A DNA stretch of 64,000 nt from Stenotrophomonas sp. WZN-1 (lineage in GTDB: Bacteria; Pseudomonadota; Gammaproteobacteria; Xanthomonadales; Xanthomonadaceae). The notes beneath the pieces are model-generated. The model saw nothing but the letters and a program-made list of their open reading frames with translations, was not told where the DNA came from and ran no database searches. Below, piece by piece: positions 25,558-33,477 of the stretch (the first letter of the stretch is position 1; every line of letters starts with the position of its first letter). The stretch covers positions 316,001 to 380,000 of the forward strand of contig NZ_CP021768.1 in NCBI RefSeq assembly GCF_002192255.1, written 5' to 3'. A program made the position numbers and the translations under genes.

Positions 25558-25923
25558 TTACTTGTCGCTGCTGCCGCGGGCCAGCTTGGCGATGATCCAG
25601 CCGGCAGCGAAGGCGACGCCGAACGAGGCCAGCGGGCGCTCGCGGATCAGTTCGGCCGCGCTGTCGATCAGATCCTTGCCCTTGTCCATCAACGCGTCGA
25701 CCTGTTCCTTGGCAGCGGCACCGCCGAACTCGGCGGCGGCCAGGCCGGACAGCGCGCTGTCGGACAGTTCAGCCTTGACGTTGGCCTTGCCGATGCGCAG
25801 TTCGTCGGTCGCGGCACCGGTTGCGCCCTTGATCGCACCGCCGGCGGCCGTGGCGGCCTGCTTCAGGTGGGAACCGGCTTCACCCAGGTGTTCCTTCAGG
25901 TTCTCGGTATTGGTGGGGCTCAT
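25558..25923 (-). CDS. DUF883-like protein (YqjD/ElaB type)
   Basis: A 121-residue helical protein with a single C-terminal anchor (RPLASFGVAFAAGWIIAKLAR, from about residue 95). This tail and the KEQVDALMDKGKDLIDSAAELIRERP helix match the YqjD/ElaB/DUF883 family, inner-membrane proteins reported to bind ribosomes in stationary phase. It is first in a three-gene operon. GGAGTGATTCG precedes the ATG, a good ribosome site. Confidence 0.8.
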   Translation of the reverse strand: MSPTNTENLKEHLGEAGSHLKQAATAAGGAIKGATGAATDELRIGKANVKAELSDSALSGLAAAEFGGAAAKEQVDALMDKGKDLIDSAAELIRERPLASFGVAFAAGWIIAKLARGSSDK

Positions 25924-26024
25924 CGAATCACTCCTGTTGCGATGGGGGAACGGGTGTCGGCGGTGCCGACCTGGACTGACAGCAATAGCATTGCCGGGGT
26001 ATAGGGGGTGTTACGGCTGGGCGA

Positions 26025-27458
26025 TCAGCGCATCACGAGCTGGCCCTGCTGCTGGCCATTGTTGCGCAGCACGCGCACCACCAGGGTCGGCGGGCGTTGC
26101 TGGAAATTGGCTCGCCAGCTGGCCAGGTCGGCGAATTCACCCACGGTGGCGTCGGTGATGATATCGCCCTGCTGCAGGCCGTTGATCGCCGCGCGGCTGC
26201 CGCGCTTGACCTCGCTGACCAGCACGCCGCCGACGCCCGACTGCCGCAGCGACTCGGGCAGGTCGACGAAGGTGGCACCGGTCAGCCGCGGGTCCAGGCT
26301 CTCACCGGTGACCGCACGCGCCTGTTCCTTCAGCGTTGCCTTGATCTGCAGTGGCTTGCCTTCGCGGCGGACGTCCAGCGCCAGCGGACTGCCGACCGCC
26401 GCCAGGCCTTCGACGTTGTGCAGGGCTTCGGCGCTGTCCACGCGCTGGCCGTTGGCCGAGACGACCACGTCGCCCGGCTTCAGTCCGGCCGCGGCGGCGG
26501 CCGAGCCGGCCAGCACGCGGGTGATCAGCGCACCCCGCGTTTCGCCCAGGCCCAGCCCCTGCGCGATCTGCGAGGTCAGGTTCTGGCTCTCCACGCCCAG
26601 CGTGCCGCGCACCACCACCCCGTGCTTGACCAGCTGGTCGACCACGCTGCGCGCCAGATTGGACGGAATCGCCAGGCCCAGGCCGATGTTGCCGGCCATG
26701 CTGCCCTGCGGGTTGAAGCTGGCGGTATTGATGCCGACCAGCTGGCCCTGCAGGTCGACCAGCGCACCGCCGGAGTTACCGGGGTTGATCGACGCATCGG
26801 TCTGGATGAAGTTCTGGTAGCCCAGGCCACGGATGCCGCTGCGGCCCACCGCCGAGACGATGCCCGAGGTGACCGTCTGGCTGAAGCCGAACGGGTTGCC
26901 GATGGCCACCACGAAGTCGCCTACCCGCAGCTGGTCGCTGTTGCCGAGCTTGATGTCGGTCAGGTTCTGCGCCGGGATGCGGATCAGCGCGATGTCGGTA
27001 TCACGGTCCGAACCGAGGAACTCGGCCTTCACCGTGCGCCCGTCGGCCAGTGTCACCTGCACGTCATCGGCGTTCTCGATGACATGGTGGTTGGTCAGCA
27101 CCAGGCCTTCCTTGGCGTCGATGATCACGCCGGAGCCGAGCGATTCGTTGATGCGCTCCTGCGGGATGTCCGGGAACAGGCGGCGGAAGAACGGGTCGTT
27201 GAAGAAGGGGTTGCGCACGCGCACCACCTGCTTGGTGTTGACGCTGACCACCGCCGGCATCGCCTTTTCCAGCATCGGCGCCAGCGATGGCACCGCCTGC
27301 CCGGCCACCGAGGCCGGCAGTGCAGCGCTGGTTGGCAAGACCGCTGGCAGCGGTGCGGCATCGGCCCGGTTGTCCAGGTGGGCATTGATGCCGGTGGCAA
27401 CGAAGCCACCGAAGGCGGCGGCGATTGCGAGCGTAAGCAGGGTGGGAAGCGGTCGCAT
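26025..27458 (-). CDS. degQ: DegQ/DegP-type periplasmic serine protease
   Basis: A 477-residue HtrA-family protease. A signal peptide or N-terminal anchor covers about residues 1-25. The catalytic triad is His125 (TNHHV), Asp155 (DTDIAL) and Ser229 (GNSGG). Two PDZ domains follow (about 285-375 and 390-470), which distinguishes DegP/DegQ from one-PDZ DegS. The short LA-loop (FFNDPFFRRLFPDIPQ) looks more like DegQ than DegP. It degrades or refolds misfolded periplasmic proteins. It is a single gene with a 490-bp upstream gap; no sigma-E-type promoter was recognised. Confidence 0.92.
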   Translation of the reverse strand: MRPLPTLLTLAIAAAFGGFVATGINAHLDNRADAAPLPAVLPTSAALPASVAGQAVPSLAPMLEKAMPAVVSVNTKQVVRVRNPFFNDPFFRRLFPDIPQERINESLGSGVIIDAKEGLVLTNHHVIENADDVQVTLADGRTVKAEFLGSDRDTDIALIRIPAQNLTDIKLGNSDQLRVGDFVVAIGNPFGFSQTVTSGIVSAVGRSGIRGLGYQNFIQTDASINPGNSGGALVDLQGQLVGINTASFNPQGSMAGNIGLGLAIPSNLARSVVDQLVKHGVVVRGTLGVESQNLTSQIAQGLGLGETRGALITRVLAGSAAAAAGLKPGDVVVSANGQRVDSAEALHNVEGLAAVGSPLALDVRREGKPLQIKATLKEQARAVTGESLDPRLTGATFVDLPESLRQSGVGGVLVSEVKRGSRAAINGLQQGDIITDATVGEFADLASWRANFQQRPPTLVVRVLRNNGQQQGQLVMR

Positions 27459-27948
27459 GGGAGTCGGTTCGCTGGCGTGGGTGGGGGCGGTTCGGCCCTA
27501 CGGTAAAACAGGCTGAACGAGTGTGTCGCGGTCTGGATAAATGCGCCATGAAAACCGCAGGCTGCGAAAGGAGCGTGCGGAGGCTGACAGCGAGGCGGTG
27601 GCGACACCACACGGGCGACGCCTGCACCCGCGAAGACGATCGCTTGGCGCGCGGACACAGACCGATACCTGCGCAGTTCCGCGCAACCAGGTGCCGCAAT
27701 GCGCCACAACACGCATCGGATGCCGCATCCGTGCAACGGCACGCAACGGCCATCTTCGAACGCGCGCTGGATGTGGCGTAGTCCTTAAAAAAAGGGGTTT
27801 CCTGAAAACCCATCGCCGTTGCGGCAGCGGTGGGCTACACCATGGCCGTCGCATCAGATGCGATTGCGGGCGCGTGCCCCGTTCCACGATCGTCAATGTC
27901 GGTATAGCATCGCCCCGTTTTGATACTTAAGGCCCGCAGGAGGGCAAC
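27459..27948. other. intergenic region between degQ and the histone-like gene
   Basis: A gap of 490 bp between divergent genes, somewhat less GC-rich than the flanks. It holds the degQ upstream region, a minus-strand terminator at 27787-27811 with no assigned gene, and a strong ribosome site (AGGAGG, about 27937) for the histone-like gene. TATAGC near 27902 is a possible -10 for that gene. Small reading frames here have unlikely composition. Confidence 0.5.
27787..27811 (-). terminator. orphan intrinsic terminator on the minus strand
   Basis: Read on the minus strand, GGGTTTT-CAGG-AAACCCC is followed by seven T residues. No annotated minus-strand gene ends here: the nearest upstream sequence is the leader of the divergent histone-like gene. 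It may end a small RNA that starts between 27812 and about 27950. Confidence 0.55.
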
Positions 27949-28857
27949 ATGAGCAACGGTAATGGTGTGTCGGTCGTGACCGACGCCGTCGAGAACGTCA
28001 AAGAAACCGCCACCAACGTCGGCGAGACCATCGCCCACGCCGCCGAAGACGCCGTGAAGTCGGTCAAGAAGACCGTCAAGCGCGCCACCAAGGCTGCCGG
28101 TACGCGCGTTGCCAAGGCCAAGAAGGCTGTGGCCAAGGTCGAGAAGACCGTTGCCAAGAAGGCCGAGAAGGCCGCCAAGTCGGTCGGCAAGACCGTTGCC
28201 AACGCCAAGAAGAAGCTGGAAGCCGCCAAGAAGAATGCCAAGGCCGAAGCCGCTGCCCTGAAGAAGGAAGTGGCCAAGAAGAAGGCCGCTGCGGGCAAGG
28301 CTGTGACCAAGAAGGCCGCTGCTGCGAAGAAGACCACCAAGGCCGCCACCAAGGCTGCCGGCAAGAAGGTCGCCACGGTGAAGAAGGCCGCCACCAAGAA
28401 GGCCGCCGTCGCGAAGAAGACCGTTGCCAAGAAGACCGCGGCCGCCAAGAAGGTCGTCGGCAAGAAGGTTGCTACCGCCAAGAAGGCTGTGGCCAAGAAG
28501 ACCGTCGCCGCCAAGAAGGTCGCCGGCAAGAAGGCCGTGGCTGCGAAGAAGGTTGTCGGCAAGAAGGTTGCCTCCACCAAGAAGGTCGCCACCAAGAAGA
28601 CCGCGGCTGCCAAGAAGGTGGTCGGCAAGAAGGCTGCCGTCGCCAAGAAGGCCGTCGGCAAGAAGGCTGCCGTCGCCAAGAAGGCGGTCGGCAAGAAGGC
28701 CGCCGTCGCCAAGAAGGCTGTCGGCAAGAACGCGGTGGGCAAGAAGGTTGCCGCCACCCGCAAGGCGGTCGCCAAGAAGGCTGCGCCGCTGAAGAAGGTC
28801 GCCGCCAAGAAGGCTCCGGCCAAGAAGGCCGTGCGCAAGGCCGCCAAGCGCAAGTAA
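27949..28857 (+). CDS. histone H1-like, lysine/alanine-rich protein
   Basis: A 302-residue protein. The first 45 residues are mixed and mildly acidic (VTDAVENVKETATNVGE). The rest is almost only Lys, Ala, Val, Thr and Gly in AKKA / VGKK / AAKK units, ending in RKAAKRK. This is the composition of eukaryotic H1 tails and of bacterial H1-like proteins (Bordetella BpH1, Pseudomonas AlgP), which bind DNA non-specifically. It probably helps compact the nucleoid or affects transcription. AGGAGG lies 7 bases before the ATG. A tandem 33-bp DNA repeat near the end could vary in copy number. A GC hairpin terminates the gene. Confidence 0.88.
   Translation: MSNGNGVSVVTDAVENVKETATNVGETIAHAAEDAVKSVKKTVKRATKAAGTRVAKAKKAVAKVEKTVAKKAEKAAKSVGKTVANAKKKLEAAKKNAKAEAAALKKEVAKKKAAAGKAVTKKAAAAKKTTKAATKAAGKKVATVKKAATKKAAVAKKTVAKKTAAAKKVVGKKVATAKKAVAKKTVAAKKVAGKKAVAAKKVVGKKVASTKKVATKKTAAAKKVVGKKAAVAKKAVGKKAAVAKKAVGKKAAVAKKAVGKNAVGKKVAATRKAVAKKAAPLKKVAAKKAPAKKAVRKAAKRK
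28624..28722 (+). repeat. three tandem 33-bp coding repeats
   Basis: Units at 28624-28656, 28657-28689 and 28690-28722 each encode GKKAAVAKKAV and differ at only a few third positions. They lie within the histone H1-like gene. In-frame gain or loss of units would change the length of the DNA-binding tail by 11 residues. Confidence 0.85.
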
Positions 28858-28871
28858 TCGCGCCGTGGCCG

Positions 28872-28906
28872 AAGGCCCTGCCACCCCACCGGGTGGTGGG
28901 GCCTTT
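28872..28906 (+). terminator. terminator after the histone-like gene
   Basis: CCCCACC-GGGT-GGTGGGG with outer AAGGCC / GGCCTT pairing and a short TTTC tail, 15 bp beyond the stop. It is a GC-rich stem with a weak T-run. Confidence 0.6.
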
Positions 28907-28965
28907 CGCGTTTCTGGGGCACGGTCTGGGGCAAGATGCAGGTTCTTCCTGCAGGAGCCCCCGGC

Positions 28966-29649
28966 ATGCGCGGTATCGACTTCAGTTCCTGGCAGGGCGT
29001 ACTGTCCACGTTGGCCGGCCTGGTCCTGATCACCCTGCTGGGCGTGGGCATCCGCCTGCTGGTGATGCAGACCCTGCAGCAGCGCCGCGAGCGCGAGAAC
29101 CGGCAGATCAACGAACGGCTGCGCACGCTGATGGCTGCCTACAAGACCCTGGGCGGTTCGTTCACCGGCGAGCTGGGCGTGGATCCCAGCCATCGCCGTG
29201 ACCTGCGCCAGCGCGAAGATGCCGAGGGCATCGCCGAGCCCCGCTCGGACCGTGCTCGCCGCATCCGCGATGCCGTCGAGGCCGCACTGTCGGACATCCT
29301 GCTGCTGGGCACCGACGAACAGGTGCGGCTGGCCGCGCGCGCGGCCAATGAACTGGCGCAGGGGCGAGCGGTACACATCCACGACCTGGTGGTCTCGCTG
29401 CGCGATTTCGTGCGCGAAGCGTTGGACCTCGCGCCGATCCCGGCCGACCTGCAGATTCCACCGCAGGGGCCGACCCGGCCCGGTGCCAGCGGCGGTGGCA
29501 AGGGCCGCAACGACGGCGATGCCAAGGGCGCCCGCAGTGGCGGCGGTGGCGGCGGAATGGGTGCCGGCATGGGCGGCATGGGCCTGGGTGCCGGCGCCGC
29601 ACTGGGCGCCGGCCATGCGTCTGCCAGCGATGAAACGGACGCGCGCTGA
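28966..29649 (+). CDS. membrane-anchored protein with Gly-rich tail, unknown function
   Basis: A 227-residue protein. One N-terminal membrane helix (LSTLAGLVLITLLGVGIRLLV, about residues 13-33; position only) leads into a helical basic stretch (QQRRERENRQINERLRTLM). A conserved-looking middle (AAYKTLGGSFTGELGVDP; later ALSDILLLGTDEQVRLAA) is followed by a low-complexity Gly/Ala/Met tail (about 175-220). I do not recognise a named family. GCAGGAG lies about 8 bases before the chosen ATG. It follows the histone-like terminator, so it probably has its own promoter. Confidence 0.72.
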   Translation: MRGIDFSSWQGVLSTLAGLVLITLLGVGIRLLVMQTLQQRRERENRQINERLRTLMAAYKTLGGSFTGELGVDPSHRRDLRQREDAEGIAEPRSDRARRIRDAVEAALSDILLLGTDEQVRLAARAANELAQGRAVHIHDLVVSLRDFVREALDLAPIPADLQIPPQGPTRPGASGGGKGRNDGDAKGARSGGGGGGMGAGMGGMGLGAGAALGAGHASASDETDAR

Positions 29650-29664
29650 GCACGTCCGCCGGGT

Positions 29665-30024
29665 TCAGCGCGTCAGCTCGTAGAGCGGCACGAAGCCGCC
29701 GTAGATCATCCGCGCGCCGTCGAACGGCATCGGATTCTTCGCTGGATCAAACCGCGGGTCCTCCATCATCTTCTTCATGCCGGCGTCGCGGGTCGGCTTG
29801 TCCGGCCATTCGATCCAGGAAAACACCACCGTCTCATCCGGCGTGGCTTTTACCGCGCCGAAGAAATCGGTGGTCTTGCCGTGCGGCACGTCATCGCCCC
29901 AGCACTCGACCACGCGCAGCGCGCCGTACTCGATGAAAACGGGATCACCAGTGCGTGCGTGGGCGAGGAACTTCTCCTTGTTGGCGGTGGGCACCGCCAG
30001 GACGAAACCATCGATGTAGCTCAT
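29665..30024 (-). CDS. DUF1428 family protein (YbaA type)
   Basis: A 119-residue protein of the dimeric alpha-beta barrel type. The sequence MSYIDGFVLAVPTANKEKF, then ALRVVECWGDDVPHGKTTDF and the C-terminal PFDGARMIYGGFVPLYEL are typical of DUF1428/YbaA proteins. Their function is unknown; the fold is shared with stress-response and monooxygenase-like proteins. GGAGGCAGGC lies just before the ATG and settles the start. It is convergent with the preceding gene, and its stop lies 16 bp away. Confidence 0.85.
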   Translation of the reverse strand: MSYIDGFVLAVPTANKEKFLAHARTGDPVFIEYGALRVVECWGDDVPHGKTTDFFGAVKATPDETVVFSWIEWPDKPTRDAGMKKMMEDPRFDPAKNPMPFDGARMIYGGFVPLYELTR

Positions 30025-30115
30025 TGCCTGCCTCCGGATGGACCGTGCCACATGCACGGCCTTCAAGTACCCGACGAACCAGCGCGTCGGGGATCGACAT
30101 CCCGCGTGTGCCTGT

Positions 30116-32518
30116 TCAGCCCGGGCCACCCGGGAGCGGCGCCAGCATCGTCTCCGGCGGTTCCCGGCCGGCCAGGTGGCGCACGAAGTAGTCCCACATG
30201 CGGTGCGTGTAGGTGGCGTCGTTGCGGAACAGTTCGTGGTCCTGCCGGGCCAGATACAGCAGGTCGTAGCGGCGCTGGGCCGTGTTCAGGGCCGCAGCCA
30301 GTTGCAGGGTCAGTGCCGGCGGAGCGTTCTCGTCCAGTTCGCCGTAGACCAGCAGCAGATGCCCGCGCAGGTTGCCGGCCAGCGCTGCATTGTCGAGCCC
30401 GGCAAAGGGCACCGGCACGCCTCCGGCCATGGCCGTGGCCGGCAGCAGGCCCGCGAACAGCCGATCCATGCCGTGCAGCGCGCCGCCGTACATGCCCTGG
30501 AAGTTGTGGCTGCCAGCCGAAGCCACGCCCACCTTGTAGAACGCCGGGTAGCGCAGGAGAGCACGCGCCGCACTGTAGCCGCCGAACGAGTGCCCATAGA
30601 TACCCACCCGCTGCAGATCGATGCCCCGGTAGCGTTCGCCCAGCTGGCGCAGTGCAGCCACGTGGTCATCCAGCTGCACATCGGCTGCGTGCAGGAAGCT
30701 GCTGTCATGGAACGCCTTGTCGCGGCCGCCGGTGCCGCGCGCATCGATGCTGACCACCACGAAGCCCAGTTCGGCCAGGCTGGCGCGCGAGACGGGATTC
30801 AACGCCGATACGGCTTCGGCATAGGTAACCGGCGCATTGCTGATGAAGGCACCGCCGTACATCGCATCGATCACCGGGAAGCCGCCGTCATCGCGATAGT
30901 CGCGGGGCAGGTAGACGGTGGCGAAGATCGGCGTTCGCCCATCGGCGGCCAGCAGCCGTTCGCGCCGTGGTGGGCGCCAGCCGGCAGCAATGATCGCGCC
31001 GTCATCCGCTGTTTCCAGCACCATCACTTCACGGCCGTCATCGCTGGCCCGCAGCACGGTGCGTGGTGGCTGGTCGAGACGGGAAACGGTATCCACCAGA
31101 TAGCCACCGCCAGGCGACAGCGCCTGGGGAGCACGCCCGCCGAACAGCGCACCGGTGCCGGCATCGGCCAGATGGTCGCTGCCATCGGCGGCCAGTCGCT
31201 GCACCGGTCCGCCGCGCAGCGGAACCCGGTACAGGCCGCGCACGTAGGGATCGCCGTCCTCGACACCGCCGGCGCTGAAATACGCCCAGTCGTGCGCAGC
31301 GTCCACGCCCAGCAGGTCACGCACAGCCCAACGGCCACGCGTCAGCTGGCGCAGCACCTTGCCGTCGGACAGGCGCACCCGGTACAGATGGCCCCAGCCA
31401 TCGCGCTGCGAGAACCACACGGCCGTGTCCTGCCCGGGCAGGATGGCCACCGCTGGCCGGTTGTACGAATACACGTTGAGCTGCAGGCGGGTATCGCTGG
31501 CCTCCTCCAGCACGGTGCGCAGTGCACCGCTGCTGGCTTCGATCTCCACCAGGCGCAGGCGCCGTGGCGCGCCGAAGTGCGCGATCACGGCATACAGGCG
31601 GCCACCGTCCCAGCCCAGGATGCCGGCCTCGCTCAGGGTGTTCCAGCCTTCGGGCAGCGCGATGTCGTGCTGCCTGCCGCTGCGGGTATCGACCACATAC
31701 AGGCTGTCGCGTACCTGTTGTGCGTCGCCCAGCAGCCCCAGCTTCACCGTATGCACGCGTGGGCGCGCGCTGTTGGCCGGCGTGCTTTCCAGATAGGGGT
31801 AGTCCTGCAGCGCACGTTCGTCGTAGCGGATGCCGGCCACGTAGCGGCCGTCCGGTGACCAGCCGACCGCGAACGGCCGCGCCGGCATCCGGCCCTGGCG
31901 GCGTGGAATGCCACGCAGGGTGAAGTCCGGCAGTACGCCATAACCATGGCCGGGTTCACCGCCGGTGGTCAGCACTTGTGCTGCCGATCCGCGCGATTGC
32001 AGCCATAGATTCTGGTCGCGCACCTGCAGCCACGCATCGCCAGCGGGCGAAGGCAGCGCATCTGCCGGCGGCATTGCATCCTGCGACCGCACGCATTGCC
32101 AGCGTGGCCATTGGCAATCGATCGGCATCTCCCCGCTGAAACGCAGGCGCAGGCCATCGTCCGTCACCTGCACGCTGGCCAGGCGCAGGCGTGGCCCGCT
32201 GGCCCCGAAGGGCGCAACCGCAGTGTCCAGTGCGTCCGGTTCGAACAGGGTCTGGCGGGTGGTCTGTGCTGGATCGACCAGGACCACCTGGCGTCGGCCC
32301 TGCGCATCTTCGCGCTCGTACCAGAAGCGGCCATCGGCCAACCAGTTCGGCATGATCGAAGCATTGCGCAGTGCACCGCGCAGATGGCTGTCGTGCACGC
32401 GTTCGGCGCGCTGGTAGTCGGAGGGCTGCAGCGGCTGCGCCGATGCGATGGAAAACACGCCGGTGAAGGCCAGGATGGCGGCGTAGAACGGGAACCGCAG
32501 CGGGGCAGGCACGTGCAA
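30116..32518 (-). CDS. exported S9-family prolyl oligopeptidase-like peptidase
   Basis: An 800-residue exported S9 peptidase of the DPP-IV-like type. A signal peptide (RFPFYAAILAFTGVFSIASA) is followed by a beta-propeller of about 500 residues with repeats such as VGWSPDGRYVAGIR, then an alpha/beta-hydrolase domain. The triad is Ser644 (YGHSFGGYS), Asp729 (YGELDEN) and His761 (ARQDHELF). It should cleave peptides after proline or a similar residue in the periplasm. The start is uncertain: AGGAGG is followed by TTG (spacing 5, used here) and GTG at 32512 (spacing 11). A further TTG at 32536 would place this site inside the gene. Confidence 0.85.
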   Translation of the reverse strand: MHVPAPLRFPFYAAILAFTGVFSIASAQPLQPSDYQRAERVHDSHLRGALRNASIMPNWLADGRFWYEREDAQGRRQVVLVDPAQTTRQTLFEPDALDTAVAPFGASGPRLRLASVQVTDDGLRLRFSGEMPIDCQWPRWQCVRSQDAMPPADALPSPAGDAWLQVRDQNLWLQSRGSAAQVLTTGGEPGHGYGVLPDFTLRGIPRRQGRMPARPFAVGWSPDGRYVAGIRYDERALQDYPYLESTPANSARPRVHTVKLGLLGDAQQVRDSLYVVDTRSGRQHDIALPEGWNTLSEAGILGWDGGRLYAVIAHFGAPRRLRLVEIEASSGALRTVLEEASDTRLQLNVYSYNRPAVAILPGQDTAVWFSQRDGWGHLYRVRLSDGKVLRQLTRGRWAVRDLLGVDAAHDWAYFSAGGVEDGDPYVRGLYRVPLRGGPVQRLAADGSDHLADAGTGALFGGRAPQALSPGGGYLVDTVSRLDQPPRTVLRASDDGREVMVLETADDGAIIAAGWRPPRRERLLAADGRTPIFATVYLPRDYRDDGGFPVIDAMYGGAFISNAPVTYAEAVSALNPVSRASLAELGFVVVSIDARGTGGRDKAFHDSSFLHAADVQLDDHVAALRQLGERYRGIDLQRVGIYGHSFGGYSAARALLRYPAFYKVGVASAGSHNFQGMYGGALHGMDRLFAGLLPATAMAGGVPVPFAGLDNAALAGNLRGHLLLVYGELDENAPPALTLQLAAALNTAQRRYDLLYLARQDHELFRNDATYTHRMWDYFVRHLAGREPPETMLAPLPGGPG

Positions 32519-32640
32519 GGCAACCTCCTGTTGCAATCGTCGACGGGTTCAACTGCACGCGCGCCACGCGCGTATGCCAGACGCAGCCTGAATCAAGGCA
32601 AAAAATTCAGCAATGCGAAGAGTGCTGTTTTCAGGGAGCG

Positions 32641-32668
32641 TTGTGGCGAATAACGGAGAATTTACATT
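32641..32668 (+). promoter_or_regulatory. predicted sigma70 promoter of the Ax21-family gene
   Basis: TTGTGG (32641-32646), a 16-bp spacer and TACATT (32663-32668) resemble a -35/-10 pair. They lie about 60 bp before the start codon, in an AT-richer stretch. Confidence 0.5.
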
Positions 32669-32727
32669 CCCGATGCGATGGCGCCCTGGCGCTGCTGCAC
32701 ACCATAAGAAAGTAAAGGTGTACCCCC

Positions 32728-33300
32728 ATGAAGAATTCGCTGATTGCTCTGGCCCTGGCCGCTGCCCTGCCGTTCACCGCCTCGGCTGCTGAGAACCTGT
32801 CCTACAACTACGCCGAAGCCGACTACGCCAAGACCGACGTCGATGGCATCAAGGCGGATGGCTGGGGCGTGAAGGGTTCCTACGGCTTCCTGCCGAACTT
32901 CCACGCCTTCGGCGAATACAGCCGCCAGGAAATCGACCACACCAACCTGAAGGTTGACCAGTGGAAGATCGGTGCCGGCTACAACGTTGAGATCGCTCCG
33001 AGCACCGACTTCGTTGCCCGCGTTGCCTACCAGAAGTTCGACCCGAAGCACGGTCTGGACTTCAACGGCTACAGCGCCGAAGCCGGTATCCGCACTGCCT
33101 TCGGCGCCCACGCCGAGGTCTACGGCATGGTCGGCTACGAAGACTACGCCAAGAAGCACGGCGTCAATCCGGATGGCCAGTGGTACGGCCGCCTGGGTGG
33201 TCAGGTCAAGCTGAACCAGAACTGGGGCCTGAATGGCGAGCTGAAGATGAACCGCCACGGCGACAAGGAATACACCGTCGGCCCGCGTTTCAGCTGGTAA
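32728..33300 (+). CDS. Ax21-family outer-membrane beta-barrel protein
   Basis: A 190-residue exported protein. A signal peptide (MKNSLIALALAAALPFTASA, 1-20) is followed by short amphipathic strands (SYNYAEADYAKTDVDGIKADGW) and it ends in phenylalanine-serine-tryptophan (FSW), like a small eight-stranded barrel. It matches the Ax21 family of Xanthomonas and Stenotrophomonas. Early claims that Ax21 is a secreted quorum signal or immune elicitor were withdrawn; an outer-membrane protein role is the cautious view. A promoter-like pair and a strong terminator bracket it, so it is a single-gene unit. Confidence 0.85.
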   Translation: MKNSLIALALAAALPFTASAAENLSYNYAEADYAKTDVDGIKADGWGVKGSYGFLPNFHAFGEYSRQEIDHTNLKVDQWKIGAGYNVEIAPSTDFVARVAYQKFDPKHGLDFNGYSAEAGIRTAFGAHAEVYGMVGYEDYAKKHGVNPDGQWYGRLGGQVKLNQNWGLNGELKMNRHGDKEYTVGPRFSW

Positions 33301-33336
33301 TTGCTGCCCCGGCGCGATTCCGCGCTGGAGACGCTT

Positions 33337-33366
33337 CAACAGGCCCGGCATTTGCCGGGCCTGTTG
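33337..33366 (+). terminator. terminator after the Ax21-family gene
   Basis: A 14-bp perfect stem (CAACAGGCCCGGCA and its complement, loop TT) lies 36 bp after the stop, followed by CGTTT. The stem is very stable and the T-run is short. Confidence 0.8.
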
Positions 33367-33477
33367 CGTTTGCGGCGTGGCAAACCGGAACGCTGTCTGA
33401 CTGCCCGGGTTGGCGGGCCGACCATTGCAAGGAATTGGATTCCGCCGCTGCGGGCACCGACCTACGGTGGATGCCCC

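Noticed and set aside
27949..28857. Low-complexity artefact rather than a gene
   Set aside because: A strong AGGAGG site, a distinct non-repetitive N-terminus, and a known family of H1-like bacterial proteins support a real gene.
27835..29616. 593-residue Leu/Gly-rich reading frame on the minus strand
   Set aside because: It is antisense to the histone H1-like repeats; its low-complexity GDLLGG-type sequence is a by-product of the AAGAAGGCC-type repeats, and it lacks a ribosome site.
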